Assembly: GCA_902781455.1 (NCBI GenBank)
Contig: CACZJF010000007.1
Coordinates: 1-64,000, forward strand
Reading direction: 5' to 3'
Source: an uncultured Lachnospiraceae bacterium
GTDB taxonomy: Bacteria; Bacillota; Clostridia; Lachnospirales; Lachnospiraceae
Length of the DNA: 64,000 nt
Below are positions 1 to 7,632 of the stretch, piece after piece. The position numbers and the translations under genes are program-made. How positions within the stretch are numbered: the first letter of the stretch is position 1; every line of letters begins with the position of its first letter. Below the pieces are notes generated by a model. It saw nothing but the letters and a program-made list of their open reading frames with translations. It ran no database searches and was not told where the DNA came from.

Positions 1-73
1 GCGCCTGGCCTCTTTCCACGTTTTTCTTAACGCGCTTTTTGGTCACTTTCCTGTTTGTGTTTTTTCCTGCCAT
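1..73 (-). CDS. rpsK: 30S ribosomal protein S11 (partial, N-terminus)
   Basis: Only the first 24 codons lie in the window; the gene runs off the left edge. The reading begins MAGKNTNRKVTKKRVKKN and continues VERGQA, which matches the basic N-terminus of bacterial uS11, a small-subunit protein of the platform near the mRNA exit. It follows rpsM by 44 bases on the same strand, the conserved order of this ribosomal operon in Bacillota (rpsM-rpsK-rpsD-rpoA). It is expected to share the promoter at 970-998. Confidence 0.93.
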   Translation of the reverse strand, partial: MAGKNTNRKVTKKRVKKNVERGQA

Positions 74-117
74 TATTCAATAACCTGCTTTCTCAATTGA
101 ATATCGATCTGGTTGAA

Positions 118-489
118 TTACTTCTTCTTATTCGCAACAGTACGGCGCGGACCCTTACGGGTACGGGCATTGGTCTTCGTCTTCTGTCCACGGACCGGAA
201 GACCCTTTCTGTGCCGGATGCCTCTGTAGCATCCAATCTCCTGCAGTCTCTTGATGTTCATCGCAACGTCTCTGCGCAGGTCACCTTCAACCATCACATC
301 AAGTTCTTCCATCGAAGCACGGATCTTGTCAACTTCCTCGTCGGTCAGATCTCTGACGCGGGTATTGCCGTCGATTCCGGCATTGTCCAGAATCTTGTTC
401 GAGGTGGTACGGCCGATTCCGAAGATGTAGGTCAGGCCGATCTCAACTCGCTTCTCTCTTGGTAAGTCTACACCAGCTATACGAGCCAT
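118..489 (-). CDS. rpsM: 30S ribosomal protein S13
   Basis: A 123-residue protein beginning [20 protein letters not shown], the standard uS13 start and length. The C-terminal tail is rich in Lys/Arg ([10 protein letters not shown]), as expected for the extension that contacts tRNA and 16S rRNA in the small-subunit head. The start is preceded by an AGGAGG ribosome site directly upstream of position 489. It sits between the rpmJ remnant and rpsK, as in most Bacillota, but the 323-base gap between rpmJ and rpsM is longer than usual for this operon. Confidence 0.97.
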   Translation of the reverse strand: MARIAGVDLPREKRVEIGLTYIFGIGRTTSNKILDNAGIDGNTRVRDLTDEEVDKIRASMEELDVMVEGDLRRDVAMNIKRLQEIGCYRGIRHRKGLPVRGQKTKTNARTRKGPRRTVANKKK

Positions 490-812
490 GTGTCATTCCT
501 CCTGATTAATGCTTTGTCTTTAAACTGGGATACGCGCGAGGCACGCATCCAGCTGCATCCCCTTTCAGAGCCTGCAGCCTTTCCGTCTCATTAAGCGGAT
601 GCCTTTTCAGCCACCGCAAATGTGTAGGCCGCGCCGCAGCGGTTGTCGGCGGGTGTTGCTGCACGAAATCCTGAGCCGGTATTAAGGACAATATTACTTT
701 GAGCCTGTCCTGCATCCGCAGGCTGTCAGCTTTTATCGTATATTGTCAGCGGCTTTGAAGCCGCATTCCGCTTCTCATTGAATAGGATTCTCATCCTGTC
801 GGCTGTCTGTGA
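490..812 (-). other. Intergenic stretch between rpmJ remnant and rpsM
   Basis: No convincing gene is seen in these 323 bases. On the minus strand there is a small hairpin with arms GCGGCTT/AAGCCGC at about 744-759 and a second weak pairing (AGCCTG/CAGGCT) just downstream. A 69-codon open frame at 506-715 has no ribosome site and no recognisable features. The stretch is transcribed as operon leader or spacer between rpmJ and rpsM; any regulatory role is unknown. Confidence 0.5.
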
Positions 813-887
813 TCAGCCCTGTCTCTGTTTGTGCTTCGGGTTCTCGCAGATAATCATGATTCTGCCTTTTCTCTTGATCACCTTGCA
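813..887 (-). pseudogene. rpmJ: Ribosomal protein L36 remnant lacking its N-terminus
   Basis: The minus strand reads CKVIKRKGRIMIICENPKHK then QRQG and stop, the last 24 residues of bacterial bL36, including one zinc-ligand Cys, a second Cys and the His. The usual first 13 residues (starting MKVRPS, with the first zinc Cys) are absent: the codon before the first Cys is TAG. An AAAGGAGG ribosome site lies only about 10 bases upstream, so the start region seems to have been removed between the ribosome site and the coding body. A GTG four bases after that site is in another frame. This is either a real deletion in a normally conserved gene or an assembly error. Confidence 0.8.
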
Positions 888-969
888 CTATTCCTCCTTT
901 CTGTCATTTATCTTCTGTCCGGCGAGCGCCAAGGGCGCACTAATCCCCCGCTTTCGCAGACACTCGTCT

Positions 970-998
970 ATTATATGTCAGCCGCTGCATGAATGCAA
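970..998 (-). promoter_or_regulatory. Sigma-A promoter of the ribosomal protein operon
   Basis: On the minus strand TTGCAT (993-998) and TATAAT (970-975) are separated by exactly 17 bases. The -10 is perfect and the -35 matches four of six positions. It lies upstream of the rpmJ remnant and rpsM, and downstream of the end of the GGDEF gene at 1108, so this ribosomal operon starts here rather than by read-through from infA or map. Confidence 0.8.
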
Positions 999-1015
999 GC
1001 AGTTTTTTTGTCTCA

Positions 1016-1069
1016 ACCGTGAACAGTTTTTTCCCCCTCAGGCCACGGACAATTCACGGTCTGAGGGGG
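1016..1069. other. Two interlocked inverted repeats after the GGDEF gene
   Basis: CCCCCTCAG (1033-1041) can pair with CTGAGGGGG (1061-1069), and ACCGTGAA (1016-1023) can pair with TTCACGGT (1053-1060). The pairs interlock, so they could form either a pseudoknot or mutually exclusive hairpins. Neither strand has a T-run after the stem, so it is not a standard terminator, although its position between the stop at 1108 and the promoter at 998 suits an operon end. Confidence 0.45.
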
Positions 1070-1107
1070 AAGTTGTCATGAGCAGTAACTCTACTCCTTA
1101 CCTGTTC

Positions 1108-2649
1108 CTAATCACGCGCATGCGCGCCCATTTCCTTCAGTTGTTTCTTCCTCTCATACATCAGATGATCAGCCCTGGTGAAGACATCCTTCACTGCACC
1201 ATCCTCCGGCGTGAAGTCTGACATACCGACAGAGATCACTACGCCATCCGTGCCGATGTTCTTCTCAACCTGCTGGTTCAGCTGTTCCAGAAGCTCTTTC
1301 CTGTGCTCATAATCCGTATTCTGCAGAACCACGACAAACTCATCTCCGCCGGTCCGGTAGACCGGGCTGTGCTGGTACTGACGGCACAGTATCATCGCTC
1401 CGGCCTTCAGATACTCGTCTCCCGCCGCATGTCCGGCGGTATCATTGATATGCTTCAGCCCGTTCAGATCTCCCACCAGGATCGCAAGGCCGGACACGGA
1501 AGCAGCCTGTATCTCCGTGTCCAGCATCTTCACCTTCTCCATGTAGGCGAGCTTGCTCTGTACCCCTGTCAGCGGATCCTTGTTCGCAAGGCCCTTATAC
1601 ACACCCAGCTCACTCTCGCTCTTTTCTGCCCGCCTGGCGATCTCCATCTTGTTCTCCTGCTCCTTCTTCAGAAGCGTCGAAGATCTCCTGTGAAGATGCC
1701 GGTACAGCAGGAGGAAATAAACCACCAGTGCCAGACCGATCAGGATGAAGAAACGCATGCCCGTCTTCAGCAATTCATCACTGATACCGCGAACCTGATC
1801 CTGGATCAGCTCCCCGGAAATCAGAACCGTCATCATCCAGCCGGTATCCCTGACCGGCAGGTAATACAGCGTATCCAGATCAGAACTGTACCGGAACACA
1901 GCTTCTCCCTGCTCTCCGGTCTCAAAGTCATTCTTCAGCGAATTCCACTCGTCCTCATTCAGCGTGTCCTTCATGGAAGACAGAAGGTTCTGTCCTGCGT
2001 CGAACGGACCGAAATCAATACTGGTCAGGTTTTCTCCTGTCCTGTAGTACAGGCCGAACCAGGTATCATTTTTCTCAGTGCCAAATGCAAGTGACTGCGC
2101 GAAGGTTCCGATGTCAATCTCGACAAAGCAGACTTTCAGGTCTTTTCCCTGAAAAGAAAGATCTTTCAGCGGTATGACAATACAGATATGTTTTGAGCCG
2201 CCATAAAGATTGATGGTGCTGATCACCGGCTCGCTGAATGAAAGATCCTGTGACAGAAAATCGTACCTGCTGCCTCCCATATAGGTAGAATATCTGCTGT
2301 ATACGACATTATCCTCGTCCGCAAGGGCAAGCACATCCAGCGCGTAAAGGGTCTGGATCTCGCCAATAAAACTGCGCAGCGAATCCACCGACTCCAGATC
2401 TTCTTTGGATATGACCTGCATCGCCCTCTGCATCTGATCCACCTTTGTATCGATCAGACTCGATATGACCTGTGCTCTTCTGTCTGCCAGCTCTCTCAGA
2501 TAGAATTCACTGACCCTCTCTACCGCCTGATCCGTGGATACGGCTGAACCCCTGAACATGCTGAAAGACATGATAATCACCAGGATCGATATGAGAATCG
2601 CACCGATCACGGTTGTCAATTGTATGGAACGATTTGTCACGTTATTCAC
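1108..2649 (-). CDS. Membrane diguanylate cyclase with extracellular sensor domain
   Basis: A 513-residue protein expected to make c-di-GMP from two GTP. A membrane segment near residues 9-31 is followed by an extracellular region of about 260 residues (Cache-like by layout), a second membrane segment near 299-316, a short coiled linker and a GGDEF domain. The active-site GGDEF is intact at 434-438. The RxxD inhibitory site normally just upstream is not seen. Start is GTG, overlapping the stop of the binding-protein gene by four bases (GTGA), which indicates translational coupling. The periplasmic binding protein encoded directly upstream is a plausible ligand-delivering partner, by analogy with TorT/TorS or LuxP/LuxQ; that pairing is inference. 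Confidence 0.9.
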   Translation of the reverse strand: MNNVTNRSIQLTTVIGAILISILVIIMSFSMFRGSAVSTDQAVERVSEFYLRELADRRAQVISSLIDTKVDQMQRAMQVISKEDLESVDSLRSFIGEIQTLYALDVLALADEDNVVYSRYSTYMGGSRYDFLSQDLSFSEPVISTINLYGGSKHICIVIPLKDLSFQGKDLKVCFVEIDIGTFAQSLAFGTEKNDTWFGLYYRTGENLTSIDFGPFDAGQNLLSSMKDTLNEDEWNSLKNDFETGEQGEAVFRYSSDLDTLYYLPVRDTGWMMTVLISGELIQDQVRGISDELLKTGMRFFILIGLALVVYFLLLYRHLHRRSSTLLKKEQENKMEIARRAEKSESELGVYKGLANKDPLTGVQSKLAYMEKVKMLDTEIQAASVSGLAILVGDLNGLKHINDTAGHAAGDEYLKAGAMILCRQYQHSPVYRTGGDEFVVVLQNTDYEHRKELLEQLNQQVEKNIGTDGVVISVGMSDFTPEDGAVKDVFTRADHLMYERKKQLKEMGAHARD

Positions 2650-3728
2650 TGTACCACTCCATATAGATTTGCCAACATTTCTTCCGCGTCATCCTGGTAG
2701 ATCAGAGTTGTGACCTCCTGCGTCTTCTCCGGGAACAGATCTCCGGGAAGCTGCCCGTCAGCGATTTTCACCGCAACCTGAATGGTATCAAATCCGATGG
2801 AAAAACAATCCTGAATCCCCAGACAGTAGATAATACCGTCTCTCAGATCCTCGAGGGCTTCCTTGTCATGGTCCATGCCAACGATCACCACATCGGCCTC
2901 CGTTTCCTTGACTGCTCTCGCGGCACCGACAGGGTTGCTCATATTGCAGCATACAATTCCTGCCAGATCATCAAAGCGTTCCAGAAACTCCTTTGTCAGC
3001 TGATATGCGTTGTCGATGGAATCCTGGTCATATGCGACGTCCACGATTTCCATATCACTGTACTTCGCAATGGTATCTTTGACTCCCTGTGCCCTCTCCT
3101 CGTGGCACGGCGCACCTTCCACTCCAACGAGAATCGCCACCTTCCCCTTGTAGCCCAGCTTTTCACACAGTGCCTCTGTAAGCTGCGCTCCGTCCTCATA
3201 ATTATGGGTATTCCCGACATACGCGATCCGCCTGCAGTCGCCCCCGGCATCTGAACTGGAGAAGGTCATTACCTTATTCCCCTTCTCTGCCAGCTCGTCC
3301 AGTACAGGAGAAATCAAAGCCTCGTCAGCGACATCTGCGCCGATGACATCATAGTCCCCTGAGGCCGCCGCCTCCCGAAGCCGCATCTCCTGATCCTGCG
3401 CGGAAGTCACCTCCGGTGCCATGTACTCATATGTCACGGTTACCCCTCTTTCGAGCAGCTGTCTCTGCGCTTCCTCAATTCCAAGCGCAACAGCGTCCCA
3501 CCAGGGGTGGACGATCTTATAGGTAAAGTAGAAATTATAATGGTTTTTCAGCGGTATGTAGGAGTCCAGGCTTCGTTCAAAGTTCACGGCAAAGCTGCTC
3601 TTCGCCTCTTTCTGTGTTTCGTCCGACGCCTCGTATTCTGTTTCGCTCTCAGCTGAGCCCTGCGCATATCCGCTCATATAGAAACAGGCACACAGGAGCA
3701 TCAGCAGCACCAGTGTTCTTTTTTTCAT
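2646..3728 (-). CDS. Periplasmic sugar-type substrate-binding protein (RbsB/TorT-like)
   Basis: 360 residues. A cleavable hydrophobic N-terminus ends in LLCACFYMSG, so it may be a lipoprotein at the second Cys (the lipobox is non-standard) or cleaved after AQG. The mature part has the type I periplasmic-binding fold seen in ribose-binding proteins: IVHPWWDAVALGIEEAQRQL at the start of lobe one, and VVIVGMDHDKEAL with GIIYCLGIQDCFSIG later. No permease or ATPase genes are adjacent. The gene overlaps metY-like upstream (ATGA) and the diguanylate cyclase downstream (GTGA). This suggests sensing, not uptake. The ligand is unknown. Confidence 0.85.
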   Translation of the reverse strand: MKKRTLVLLMLLCACFYMSGYAQGSAESETEYEASDETQKEAKSSFAVNFERSLDSYIPLKNHYNFYFTYKIVHPWWDAVALGIEEAQRQLLERGVTVTYEYMAPEVTSAQDQEMRLREAAASGDYDVIGADVADEALISPVLDELAEKGNKVMTFSSSDAGGDCRRIAYVGNTHNYEDGAQLTEALCEKLGYKGKVAILVGVEGAPCHEERAQGVKDTIAKYSDMEIVDVAYDQDSIDNAYQLTKEFLERFDDLAGIVCCNMSNPVGAARAVKETEADVVIVGMDHDKEALEDLRDGIIYCLGIQDCFSIGFDTIQVAVKIADGQLPGDLFPEKTQEVTTLIYQDDAEEMLANLYGVVQ

Positions 3729-5011
3729 TCTTCTGTCTCCAATGCCTGCTTCAGATCCGCGATAAGGTCTTCCTTATCCTCCAGCCCGCAGGACATACGG
3801 ATCAGTCCTGCCGGCACGCCGGCCTTCTCCAGCTCTTCGTCATTCATCTGTCTGTGCGTACTTGTCGCAGGATTCAGGCAGCAGGTACGCGCATCCGCTA
3901 CATGTGTCTCGATCGCCGCCAGCTTCAGGTGCTTCATGAAGCGTTCCGCCATCTTTCTCCCGCCGGAAAGCTCGAAGGATACCACACCGCAGCCGCCGTC
4001 CGGCATGTATTTCCTCGCCCGTTCGTAATACGGGCTGGAGGGAAGCCCATCGTAGTTCACCTTCGTGACGAGCGGATGCTTCTCCAGAAACTGTGCCACG
4101 GCCAGCCCGTTTTCAACGTGACGCGCCATGCGCACATGCAGGGATTCCAGGCCCAGATTCAGGTAAAATGCGCTCTGCGGAGACTGTACGCACCCAAAGT
4201 CTCTCATCAGCTGAGAGGTTGCCTTTGTGATAAATGCGCCTTCCAGCCCGAACTTTTCCGCATAGACAATCCCATGGTAAGATTCGTCCGGCGTCGTCAG
4301 GCCGGGGAACTTCTCTTTGTGTGCCATCCAGTCAAAGCGCCCGCTGTCAACGATCGCTCCACCGACAGCAGCACCGTGTCCATCCATGTATTTGGTCGTT
4401 GAATGGGTGACAATGTCCGCTCCCCACTCGATCGGCCTGAGATGAACCGGGGTCGGAAATGTATTGTCCACAATCAGCGGTACATCATGGCGGTGCGCCG
4501 CCGCTGCAAACTTCTCAATGTCAAGAACCGTAAGCGCCGGGTTGGCGATCGACTCACCGAACATCACCTTTGTATTCGGACGAAACGCGGCGTCCAGCTC
4601 CTCATCAGACGCGTCCGGTGATACGAAGGTAGAGGAAATCCCCATCTTCGCGAGGGTAACCTTGATCAGATTATAGGTTCCGCCATAGATGGTGGAAGAA
4701 GCGACGATATGATCCCCGCATTCGCAGATGTTGAAAATCGCGAAGAAATTCGCTGCCTGTCCGGACGAAGTGAGCATTCCGGCGGTGCCGCCCTCCATAG
4801 CCGCGATCTTCGCGGCAACATAGTCGCACGTCGGATTCTGCAGCCTGGAATAGAAATATCCTGATGCCTCCAGATCAAACAGCTTTCCCATGTCCTCGCT
4901 GGTATCATATTTAAAAGTCGTGGACTGAATGATCGGGATCTGGCGCGGTCCCCCGTTCTCAGGTGTATATCCTGCCTGCACGCATTTTGTTCCGATTCCC
5001 TGCTGGCTCAT
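3725..5011 (-). CDS. O-acetylhomoserine sulfhydrylase family enzyme
   Basis: 428 residues from the ATG at 5009-5011, chosen because AGGAGG lies six bases upstream; the longer frame adds eight residues without a ribosome site. It is a Cys/Met-metabolism PLP enzyme: the PLP lysine lies in HSTTKYMDGH, and the SRLQNPT and DNTFPTP motifs are typical of the O-acetylhomoserine aminocarboxypropyltransferase (MetY) group, which makes homocysteine from O-acetylhomoserine and sulfide. Related gamma-lyases share these motifs, so exact activity is not certain. It is the first gene of the operon with the binding protein and diguanylate cyclase, an odd pairing. A promoter and a structured leader lie upstream. 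Confidence 0.9.
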   Translation of the reverse strand: MSQQGIGTKCVQAGYTPENGGPRQIPIIQSTTFKYDTSEDMGKLFDLEASGYFYSRLQNPTCDYVAAKIAAMEGGTAGMLTSSGQAANFFAIFNICECGDHIVASSTIYGGTYNLIKVTLAKMGISSTFVSPDASDEELDAAFRPNTKVMFGESIANPALTVLDIEKFAAAAHRHDVPLIVDNTFPTPVHLRPIEWGADIVTHSTTKYMDGHGAAVGGAIVDSGRFDWMAHKEKFPGLTTPDESYHGIVYAEKFGLEGAFITKATSQLMRDFGCVQSPQSAFYLNLGLESLHVRMARHVENGLAVAQFLEKHPLVTKVNYDGLPSSPYYERARKYMPDGGCGVVSFELSGGRKMAERFMKHLKLAAIETHVADARTCCLNPATSTHRQMNDEELEKAGVPAGLIRMSCGLEDKEDLIADLKQALETEE

Positions 5012-5126
5012 GATTCCTCCTAACGTATCTTTCAAGTCTGCCGCCGGCAGCCCTGCGTCCGGGGTGCGGCTGTTACAGCCGTCTTACCCTGCACGAGCGT
5101 GACAGGCTGCGTCAATTCTTCCTCTG
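5012..5126 (-). promoter_or_regulatory. Structured 5' leader of the metY-like operon
   Basis: The predicted leader can fold as a three-way junction: GCAGCC (5105-5110) with GGCTGC (5047-5052); a small hairpin at 5092-5101; and an arm made of GGGT (5086-5089) with ACCC (5062-5065), capped by CGGCTG/CAGCCG at 5067-5081. A GGACGCA string follows. It does not match SAM-box, T-box or other aptamers I can recognise by eye. There is no terminator T-run. Confidence 0.35.
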
Positions 5127-5132
5127 AAAAAT

Positions 5133-5161
5133 ATGATATGACTGATCACGCCGATTTTCAA
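5133..5161 (-). promoter_or_regulatory. Promoter of the metY-like operon
   Basis: TTGAAA (5156-5161) and TATCAT (5133-5138) on the minus strand, 17 bases apart, each five of six to consensus. Predicted start of transcription is near 5126, giving a leader of about 115 bases. Confidence 0.75.
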
Positions 5162-5246
5162 GTGCAGTCTGCGCCGGACGGCCCGGTCCGCCTGAAAAAG
5201 GTGTGCTTCACGGCACATATCCAGTATGCGGTGAATTCATGAGAAG

Positions 5247-5275
5247 AAGCGCCGGAACAGAAGATCCCGGCGCTT
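5247..5275 (-). terminator. Hairpin terminator after the PPK2 gene
   Basis: Arms AAGCGCCGG and CCGGCGCTT with an 11-base loop, followed on the minus strand by a pyrimidine-rich CTTCTTCTC. It lies about 40 bases past the PPK2 stop and just upstream of the metY promoter. Confidence 0.65.
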
Positions 5276-5313
5276 TCGATGATTCTTTTTGGAATGATGT
5301 ACGGATGCCGTTC

Positions 5314-6267
5314 TCATGTCGGCTTTTCCATTTTTGCTGCTTTCTTTTTCTTTTCTTTTTTGGTCTTCTTATCCTTCTTCTCTTTCCTGTCCGGATCCTT
5401 CTCGCTCATCTCGTCCTTCAGTTCTTCCTTGTAGCTGTCGAATTCTTCAAGACGCTGCGCGGTAACTTCCGGATACTGAGGATCCATTTCCTTCAGCGTA
5501 TGAAGGATAATCTCGCTGACGACCAGACGCATATACCACTTATGATCAGCCGGAACAACATACCAGGGCGCTTCCTTCGTCGCTGTTTTGTTGATCGCGT
5601 CCTCAAAGGCATCCTGATAGGCATCCCAGTACTTGCGCTCCTCAAAATCATTGCCTGAGAACTTCCAGTTCTTCTCCGGCTCCTCGATCCGGGACAGGAA
5701 ACGGCGGGCCTGTTCTTTCTTCGATACATTCAGGAAGATCTTGACGGTCCGGACGTTGTTGTGCCACAGATACTTCTCATAATTGACAATATCTTCATAC
5801 CGGTAATCCATGATCTTGTCCGGGTCGATTCTTCTCGCGTTGGCCTGTGTGTTCCACATCTGCTTCACACGATAAACCAGTACCTCCTCATAATGGGAAC
5901 GGTTGAAAATAGCGATCTCCCCCTTCATCGGTGCCGCCTGCTCGATTCTCCACAGAAAATCGTGCGCCTGTTCCACAGCGCCCGGCGCCTTGAACGCAGT
6001 CTCGTTTACCCCGTGCGGTGACAGACAGGTCAGCACAGCTGCGATCGTACCGTCCTTACCGGCTGCGTCCATCGCCTGAAACAGGAAAATCACACCCTCT
6101 TTCTTATCCGCGTACAGCTTTCTCTGCAGTTCCTCGATCTCACCGAAATTCTGCAGCATCCGTTCCTCAGCCTTTTTGCGGTCCTTCTCGATCGACCGTT
6201 CACTGGTCGATACCTTGCTCAGCCTGAACTTCCTGCTGCCGTCGTACCTGTACTTTTTCAGCATCAT
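5314..6267 (-). CDS. PPK2-family polyphosphate kinase
   Basis: 317 residues. The Walker A region FQAMDAAGKDGTI and the lid-type motif FNRSHYEEVL identify the PPK2 family, which moves phosphate between polyphosphate and nucleoside di- or monophosphates. The core spans about residues 20-270; the last 40 residues are a Lys/Glu-rich charged tail, probably disordered. GGAGG precedes two adjacent ATG codons, so the start could be one codon later. It is the last gene of an operon with a permease and two c-di-GMP enzymes, 27 bases after the permease stop. The substrate class (AMP versus ADP) cannot be told by eye. Confidence 0.92.
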   Translation of the reverse strand: MMLKKYRYDGSRKFRLSKVSTSERSIEKDRKKAEERMLQNFGEIEELQRKLYADKKEGVIFLFQAMDAAGKDGTIAAVLTCLSPHGVNETAFKAPGAVEQAHDFLWRIEQAAPMKGEIAIFNRSHYEEVLVYRVKQMWNTQANARRIDPDKIMDYRYEDIVNYEKYLWHNNVRTVKIFLNVSKKEQARRFLSRIEEPEKNWKFSGNDFEERKYWDAYQDAFEDAINKTATKEAPWYVVPADHKWYMRLVVSEIILHTLKEMDPQYPEVTAQRLEEFDSYKEELKDEMSEKDPDRKEKKDKKTKKEKKKKAAKMEKPT

Positions 6268-6294
6268 AACACCTCCAGTTCTTACTTCTTTTTC

Positions 6295-7632
6295 TCAACG
6301 GTATTCCTTCTGTCGATTCCCCTTGTCTTGTTCCTGCGCTTCTTCTTTTTCTGCTTCCGCATTCTCATCCAGGTACACAATCTCGCCGGAAGCGCTCTTA
6401 ATATGATCCACATCGATATATTCCGCGGCAGAGGAAGGCAGGTTTTTCTTCTCCACCCTCTCCTGCGTCAGCCGGTCCACAATGTACAGGATCAGTGCCA
6501 GAGTCGGCACACCGATCAGCATACCCATAAACCCGAACAGGCTGCCGCCCACGGTTACAGCTATGATTACCCAGAACGATGTGATTCCTGTGGAATCCCC
6601 CAGGATCTTCGGTCCGATCAGGTTCCCGTCGATCTGCTGCAGGATCAGGATATAGATCAGGAACATGATCCCCTTCGGCGGATCGGTCACGAAAATCAGA
6701 ATCACCGTCGGGGTCGCGCCGATATAGGGTCCGAACACCGGAATAATGTTGGTCACCCCGATCACAAAGGAGCAGAGGATCGGATACGGCATCTGCAGGA
6801 TCAGCATGCTCAGATAACAGATCACGCCGATGATCGCCGAATCCAGGATCTTGCCGATGATGAAACCATAGAAGATTTCGTTGGCCTTCCTGGCAATCTC
6901 CAGCACCAGGTTCGCCCTGCTGATCTCAAGACGCGCATACAGCAGCCGCTTGACATGGCCTGTGTAATTTTCCTTGAAAAACAGCATATAGATCGCAAGG
7001 AACAGTCCGATCAGGAAATTGACAAAGATCATGATCACATCGGTGCCGACCGATGTTGCTGTAAAGATCAGATTCTGGCTGTCATTGATATCCACATTCA
7101 GATAATTGGTAATCCACTGTACCGCGTTGGAGATCCCGTCTTCGATCTGTCCGCTGGACTTCGCTTCCTGCATCGCCTCCGTAAACTGGTATCCGGTCAG
7201 CTCATCCGCCCAGTCGATCACACCGATGATTTTCTCATCCAGATGCGCCATCAGGTTCCGGACCGCCTCATAGAACTGTGGTGCGACAAAAGAGAAAAAC
7301 GCCGCAACCAGTCCGACCAGGATCACCGCGGACAGAACGACGCAGATAACCCGTACCGCGCGCTGTGCTCTCTTCCCCGGCATCCGCCCCCTGCGCGCTT
7401 CGGCAAAGGACAGGATATGCCGCTCCATGAATCCCATCATCGGATTCATCAGAAATGCAAACGCGCAGCCGATCAGCAGAGGCCTGAGTATACGGATCAC
7501 GGCGGAACAGGCTGCCCGCACAGCGGGAAGCTTATCCAGTACAAAATAAAAAGCGATCGCAATCAGAACAATCAGAAGGATCCTTTTCTCCCTGGACGTG
7601 AACCGAAGTGAATGTGATTCCTGACTCCTCAT
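6295..7632 (-). CDS. AI-2E (PerM/YdiK-like) family transporter
   Basis: 445 residues with the layout of the AI-2E transporter family: paired membrane segments near residues 18-60 and 90-115, a variable extracytoplasmic loop, then clustered membrane segments from about 205 to 390. The FVIGVTNIIPVFGPYIGA motif is characteristic, followed by ILILQQIDGNLIGPKILGDS. The charged C-terminal tail of about 50 residues is cytosolic. The ATG shares one base with the stop of the upstream GGDEF gene (TGATG), so the two are translationally coupled. Family members export diverse solutes; AI-2 export should not be assumed. Confidence 0.9.
   Translation of the reverse strand: MRSQESHSLRFTSREKRILLIVLIAIAFYFVLDKLPAVRAACSAVIRILRPLLIGCAFAFLMNPMMGFMERHILSFAEARRGRMPGKRAQRAVRVICVVLSAVILVGLVAAFFSFVAPQFYEAVRNLMAHLDEKIIGVIDWADELTGYQFTEAMQEAKSSGQIEDGISNAVQWITNYLNVDINDSQNLIFTATSVGTDVIMIFVNFLIGLFLAIYMLFFKENYTGHVKRLLYARLEISRANLVLEIARKANEIFYGFIIGKILDSAIIGVICYLSMLILQMPYPILCSFVIGVTNIIPVFGPYIGATPTVILIFVTDPPKGIMFLIYILILQQIDGNLIGPKILGDSTGITSFWVIIAVTVGGSLFGFMGMLIGVPTLALILYIVDRLTQERVEKKNLPSSAAEYIDVDHIKSASGEIVYLDENAEAEKEEAQEQDKGNRQKEYR

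Noticed and set aside
506-715. 69-codon open frame upstream of rpsM
   Set aside because: No ribosome site and no recognisable features.
6328-7611. 427-codon plus-strand open frame
   Set aside because: It is the antisense of the AI-2E permease, has an odd composition rich in His, Gln and Asp, and no ribosome site.
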